From an uncultured Eubacteriales bacterium (GTDB lineage: Bacteria; Bacillota; Clostridia; Oscillospirales; Acutalibacteraceae): DNA of 8,460 bases. Of this stretch, positions 6,516 to 8,460 are shown in pieces. Location of the stretch: assembly GCA_900321515.1 (NCBI GenBank), contig ONWI01000055.1, positions 1-8,460 on the forward strand, in the 5' to 3' direction. Within the stretch, counting starts at the first letter, position 1; each line of letters begins with the position of its first letter. A model generated the notes under the pieces. The model saw nothing but the letters and a program-made list of their open reading frames with translations, was not told where the DNA came from and searched no databases. Made by a program: the position numbers and the translations under genes.

Positions 6516-7631
6516 ATGAAAAAAATCTTAGCACTCATCCTTTCTCTCGCGATGTTGACAGCAATGGCAGTATCGCTGGCAGCCTGCAGTGATGCAGAAG
6601 AAGAACAGGTTCAGGTCGGTATCGTTCTCCCCACCAAGGACGAACCCCGCTGGCTTCAGGACGAAGCTTCCTTCAAAGATGCTCTTGACAAGGCAGGCTT
6701 CACTTCCGAAGTTCTCTTCTCACAGGGCAAGTCCGACGTCGAGCTGAGCAACGTTGAAGCTCTGATCGAAAAGGGCGTCAAGGTTCTGGTTATCAGCCCG
6801 CAGGATGCTGTCGCAGCCGGCGCCGCAGTCAACAAGGCTAAGGCAGCAGGCATCACCGTCGTCAGCTACGACCGTCTTATCACAGGCACAGACGCTGTTG
6901 ACTACTATGTAACATTCGACTCCTTCGCAGTCGGCGTTGCACAGGGCAACTACCTCATCGAGGCTTACAAGGACAAGACAGGCGTTCCGCTGTACATCTA
7001 CTCCGGCGCTGTCACAGACAACAATGCATTCATCTTCTTCGCCGGCGCATGGTCCGTGCTGAACAAGGCTGTTGCAGACGGTCAGTTCGTAGTTGAGAAC
7101 TGCCCCGCCATCGCTGATTACACCGGCAAGGCTCTTGATGCTGAGAAGGATCATGAGACTCTGGCAACCATCCTCGGCACCATCACCACCAACTGGGATC
7201 CCGCAGTTGCCAAGACACTCGCAGAGTCCAACCTCGTTGCCGCAAACGCTGACGCAAAGGGCGACGTTGCCATCCTCGCTCCCAACGATCCTACCGCCCG
7301 CGCAATCGCAGACGCATTCACAGCTGATTCCGCAATTACCAGCTATGTTGTTACCGGTCAGGACGCTGAGATGGCTTCTCTGAAGTACATCCAGGAAGGC
7401 AAGCAAAGCATGACAGTCTGGAAGGACACTTCCGTTCTGTGCCCTGTAACATGTGATCTGGTCAGCGCTGTCCTCAACGGCGAAACACCTAAGACCACAA
7501 CAACCTACAACAACCAGGTCAAGGACGTTCCTTCCGCAGAGTGCTCCGTAACAGTCGTTACCAAGGATAAGCTCGCAGAGCTCATTTCTGCCGGCTCCTT
7601 CGATCAGTCAAAGATCGACGCTGCAAAATAA
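6516..7631 (+). CDS. chvE: ChvE-like multiple-monosaccharide ABC transporter substrate-binding lipoprotein
   Basis: This 371-residue lipoprotein is the external sugar receptor of an ABC importer. M-K-K and a hydrophobic stretch lead to the lipobox L-A-A-C (21-24), so Cys24 is the expected lipidated residue after cleavage. The acidic linker precedes a periplasmic-binding-protein type I fold (about 31-360). Features shared with Agrobacterium ChvE, as recalled, are G-I-V-L-P-T-K near the start, Y-D-R-L-I at 118-122, D-N-N-A at 168-171, W-D-P at 227-229, G-Q-D-A-E at 281-285 and a K-D-T motif shortly after. ChvE-type proteins bind several aldoses such as glucose, galactose, arabinose or xylose; the exact sugar here is not certain. 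Compared with ChvE there seem to be about 18 extra residues before W-D-P. Codons differ from the other genes here (many GCT, GCA and GTT; few GCG), as in highly expressed genes. The ATG has AGGAGGA 7 bases upstream. The ATPase gene follows on the same strand. Confidence 0.88.
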   Translation: MKKILALILSLAMLTAMAVSLAACSDAEEEQVQVGIVLPTKDEPRWLQDEASFKDALDKAGFTSEVLFSQGKSDVELSNVEALIEKGVKVLVISPQDAVAAGAAVNKAKAAGITVVSYDRLITGTDAVDYYVTFDSFAVGVAQGNYLIEAYKDKTGVPLYIYSGAVTDNNAFIFFAGAWSVLNKAVADGQFVVENCPAIADYTGKALDAEKDHETLATILGTITTNWDPAVAKTLAESNLVAANADAKGDVAILAPNDPTARAIADAFTADSAITSYVVTGQDAEMASLKYIQEGKQSMTVWKDTSVLCPVTCDLVSAVLNGETPKTTTTYNNQVKDVPSAECSVTVVTKDKLAELISAGSFDQSKIDAAK

Positions 7632-7803
7632 TCTGTCCAATCGGATTATGCAAGCGGAGAGGAAATAAATCCAAATCATAAATTCAAGCCGGTTCTGAGG
7701 CTCCAGCCATTAAAGGCCAGTCTTGGAACCGGCTGTTATACTATTAGCAGACTAATAACTATCAGATTGTTATTTACAAAATGACAGAACAGGAGCCGGT
7801 AAT
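7632..7803 (+). other. Intergenic region between receptor and ATPase genes
   Basis: The 172-bp gap holds a long hairpin (7687-7734), then a small stem (TATTAG 7742-7747, CTAATA 7752-7757, 4-base loop), and the ATPase ribosome binding site AGGAG at 7791-7795, 8 bases before its ATG. I see no clear separate promoter and no gene; a seven-codon-scale open frame near 7650 is not credible. Confidence 0.55.
7687..7734 (+). repeat. Long intergenic hairpin after chvE, possible partial terminator or 3' stabiliser
   Basis: AGCCGGTTC (7687-7695) pairs perfectly with 7726-7734. The inner arms continue with wobble and Watson-Crick pairs (7696-7702 with 7719-7725) and a GCC/GGC tip around a 6-base loop. 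Only a weak U-stretch follows (GTTATA), so it probably lets part of the transcription through. Such hairpins after receptor genes often stabilise the upstream mRNA and keep receptor levels above those of the membrane subunits. Confidence 0.65.
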
Positions 7804-8460
7804 ATGGAAAATGAATACATCCTCGAAATGAGGAATATTACCAAGGAATTTCCCGGTGTAAAAGCTCTGGACAACGTCAACTTCAAGGTGCGCAAAGGCG
7901 AGATACACTGTCTTGTGGGAGAAAACGGCGCCGGCAAATCGACGCTGATGAAGGTGCTTTCCGGCGTGTGGAAATACGGCACCTATACCGGAGACATTGT
8001 GTTTGAAGGCGAGGTACAGAAGTTCCACAGCATAGCCGACAGTGAAGAAAAGGGCATCGCCATCATTTACCAGGAACTTGCGCTTTTCCCGGAGCTTCCG
8101 ATTTACGAAAACATCTATTTCGGCCACGAGATAACAACTGCCGGTCAGGTCAACTGGAACGAAACCATCGTCAAAGCCAAGGAAATGCTCGAAAAGGTCA
8201 GACTGAAAGTTGACCCTTCACTTCCCGTCAAGAGTCTGAACACGGGCAATCAGCAGCTTGTTGAGATAGCCAAGGCTCTCTCAAAGAACTGCAAGCTGAT
8301 CATCTTTGACGAGCCCACTTCGTCCCTGAACGAGGACGACAGCAAAAACCTTCTCGACATCATGCGCGAGCTGAAGGAATCGGGCATCACCTGCATCATG
8401 ATTTCCCACAAGCTGCGCGAAGTCACGGCAATTGCCGACACCATCACGGTGCTGCGCGAC
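7804..8460 (+). CDS. gguA: GguA/MmsA-like sugar ABC transporter ATP-binding protein (3' truncated by window end)
   Basis: The first 219 residues of the ATPase that powers sugar import; it runs open to the last base. One nearly complete nucleotide-binding domain is visible. Walker A G-E-N-G-A-G-K-S-T is at 39-47, the Q-loop Gln at 90 (I-Y-Q-E-L), and Walker B L-I-I-F-D-E-P-T at 165-172 with catalytic Glu170. The D-loop S-L-N is at 174-176 and the switch His is at 202 (I-S-H-K). The signature motif is T-G-N-Q-Q at 147-151 instead of L-S-G-G-Q; degenerate forms like this are normal in sugar-import (CUT2/RbsA-type) ATPases. Family members are about 500 residues with two such domains, so a second domain and then a membrane permease gene (gguB/mmsB) are expected beyond the edge. 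The gene follows chvE on the same strand. RbsA or XylG are alternatives, but the ChvE-like receptor favours the multiple-monosaccharide type (also named mmsA). Confidence 0.86.
   Translation, partial: MENEYILEMRNITKEFPGVKALDNVNFKVRKGEIHCLVGENGAGKSTLMKVLSGVWKYGTYTGDIVFEGEVQKFHSIADSEEKGIAIIYQELALFPELPIYENIYFGHEITTAGQVNWNETIVKAKEMLEKVRLKVDPSLPVKSLNTGNQQLVEIAKALSKNCKLIIFDEPTSSLNEDDSKNLLDIMRELKESGITCIMISHKLREVTAIADTITVLRD

Noticed and set aside
6720..7406. Open frame of 228 codons on the minus strand inside the sugar receptor gene
   Set aside because: Its odd Cys/Val-rich protein mirrors the biased codons of the receptor. No motif or ribosome site supports it.
8250..8354. Degenerate T-G-N-Q-Q signature in the ABC ATPase as a sign of inactivity
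   Set aside because: Sugar-import ATPases of this type normally carry such variants, and Walker A, Walker B, Q-loop and switch His are all intact.

Overview
The window looks like chromosomal DNA of a Bacillota member, probably a gut-type clostridium of moderate GC content. The evidence is the strong AGGAGG-type ribosome binding sites, AT-rich promoters between GC-richer genes, an HscC-type Hsp70, a clostridial-style lipoprotein sugar receptor and the MATE/AraC pairing. This placement is an inference from gene style; there is no rRNA or other marker gene here.

Layout, left to right. (1) At 1-1964 on the + strand, the 3' end of a TPR-type protein overlaps by ATGA with a complete HscC-like Hsp70 gene. 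(2) At 2081-3124 on the + strand is a family 2 glycosyltransferase. It is followed by a strong bidirectional terminator and a second hairpin. (3) At 3218-5232 on the - strand, a MATE efflux transporter gene overlaps by ATGA with a maltose/galactoside-type O-acetyltransferase gene. (4) At 5357-6241 on the + strand, an AraC-family regulator gene diverges from that pair across a 124-bp promoter region. (5) After a 274-bp AT-rich leader with two candidate sigma-A promoters and palindromes, the + strand carries a ChvE-like sugar-binding lipoprotein (6516-7631). A 172-bp gap with a long hairpin separates it from the first 219 codons of a GguA/MmsA-like ABC ATPase that runs off the window (7804-8460).

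How the genes may work together. The TPR protein and HscC are probably a translationally coupled chaperone pair. The MATE transporter, the acetyltransferase and the divergent AraC-type regulator form a self-contained unit that could modify and export a small hydroxylated compound, controlled by the regulator. The chvE-gguA operon is a high-affinity monosaccharide importer of the multiple-monosaccharide type; its permease gene presumably lies just to the right. The glycosyltransferase appears to stand alone.

I found no CRISPR array, tRNA, rRNA, insertion sequence, toxin-antitoxin pair or phage gene. Nothing here is clearly a new system. The most interesting element is the coupled acetyltransferase/MATE pair with its divergent sensor-regulator, placed beside a sugar importer.
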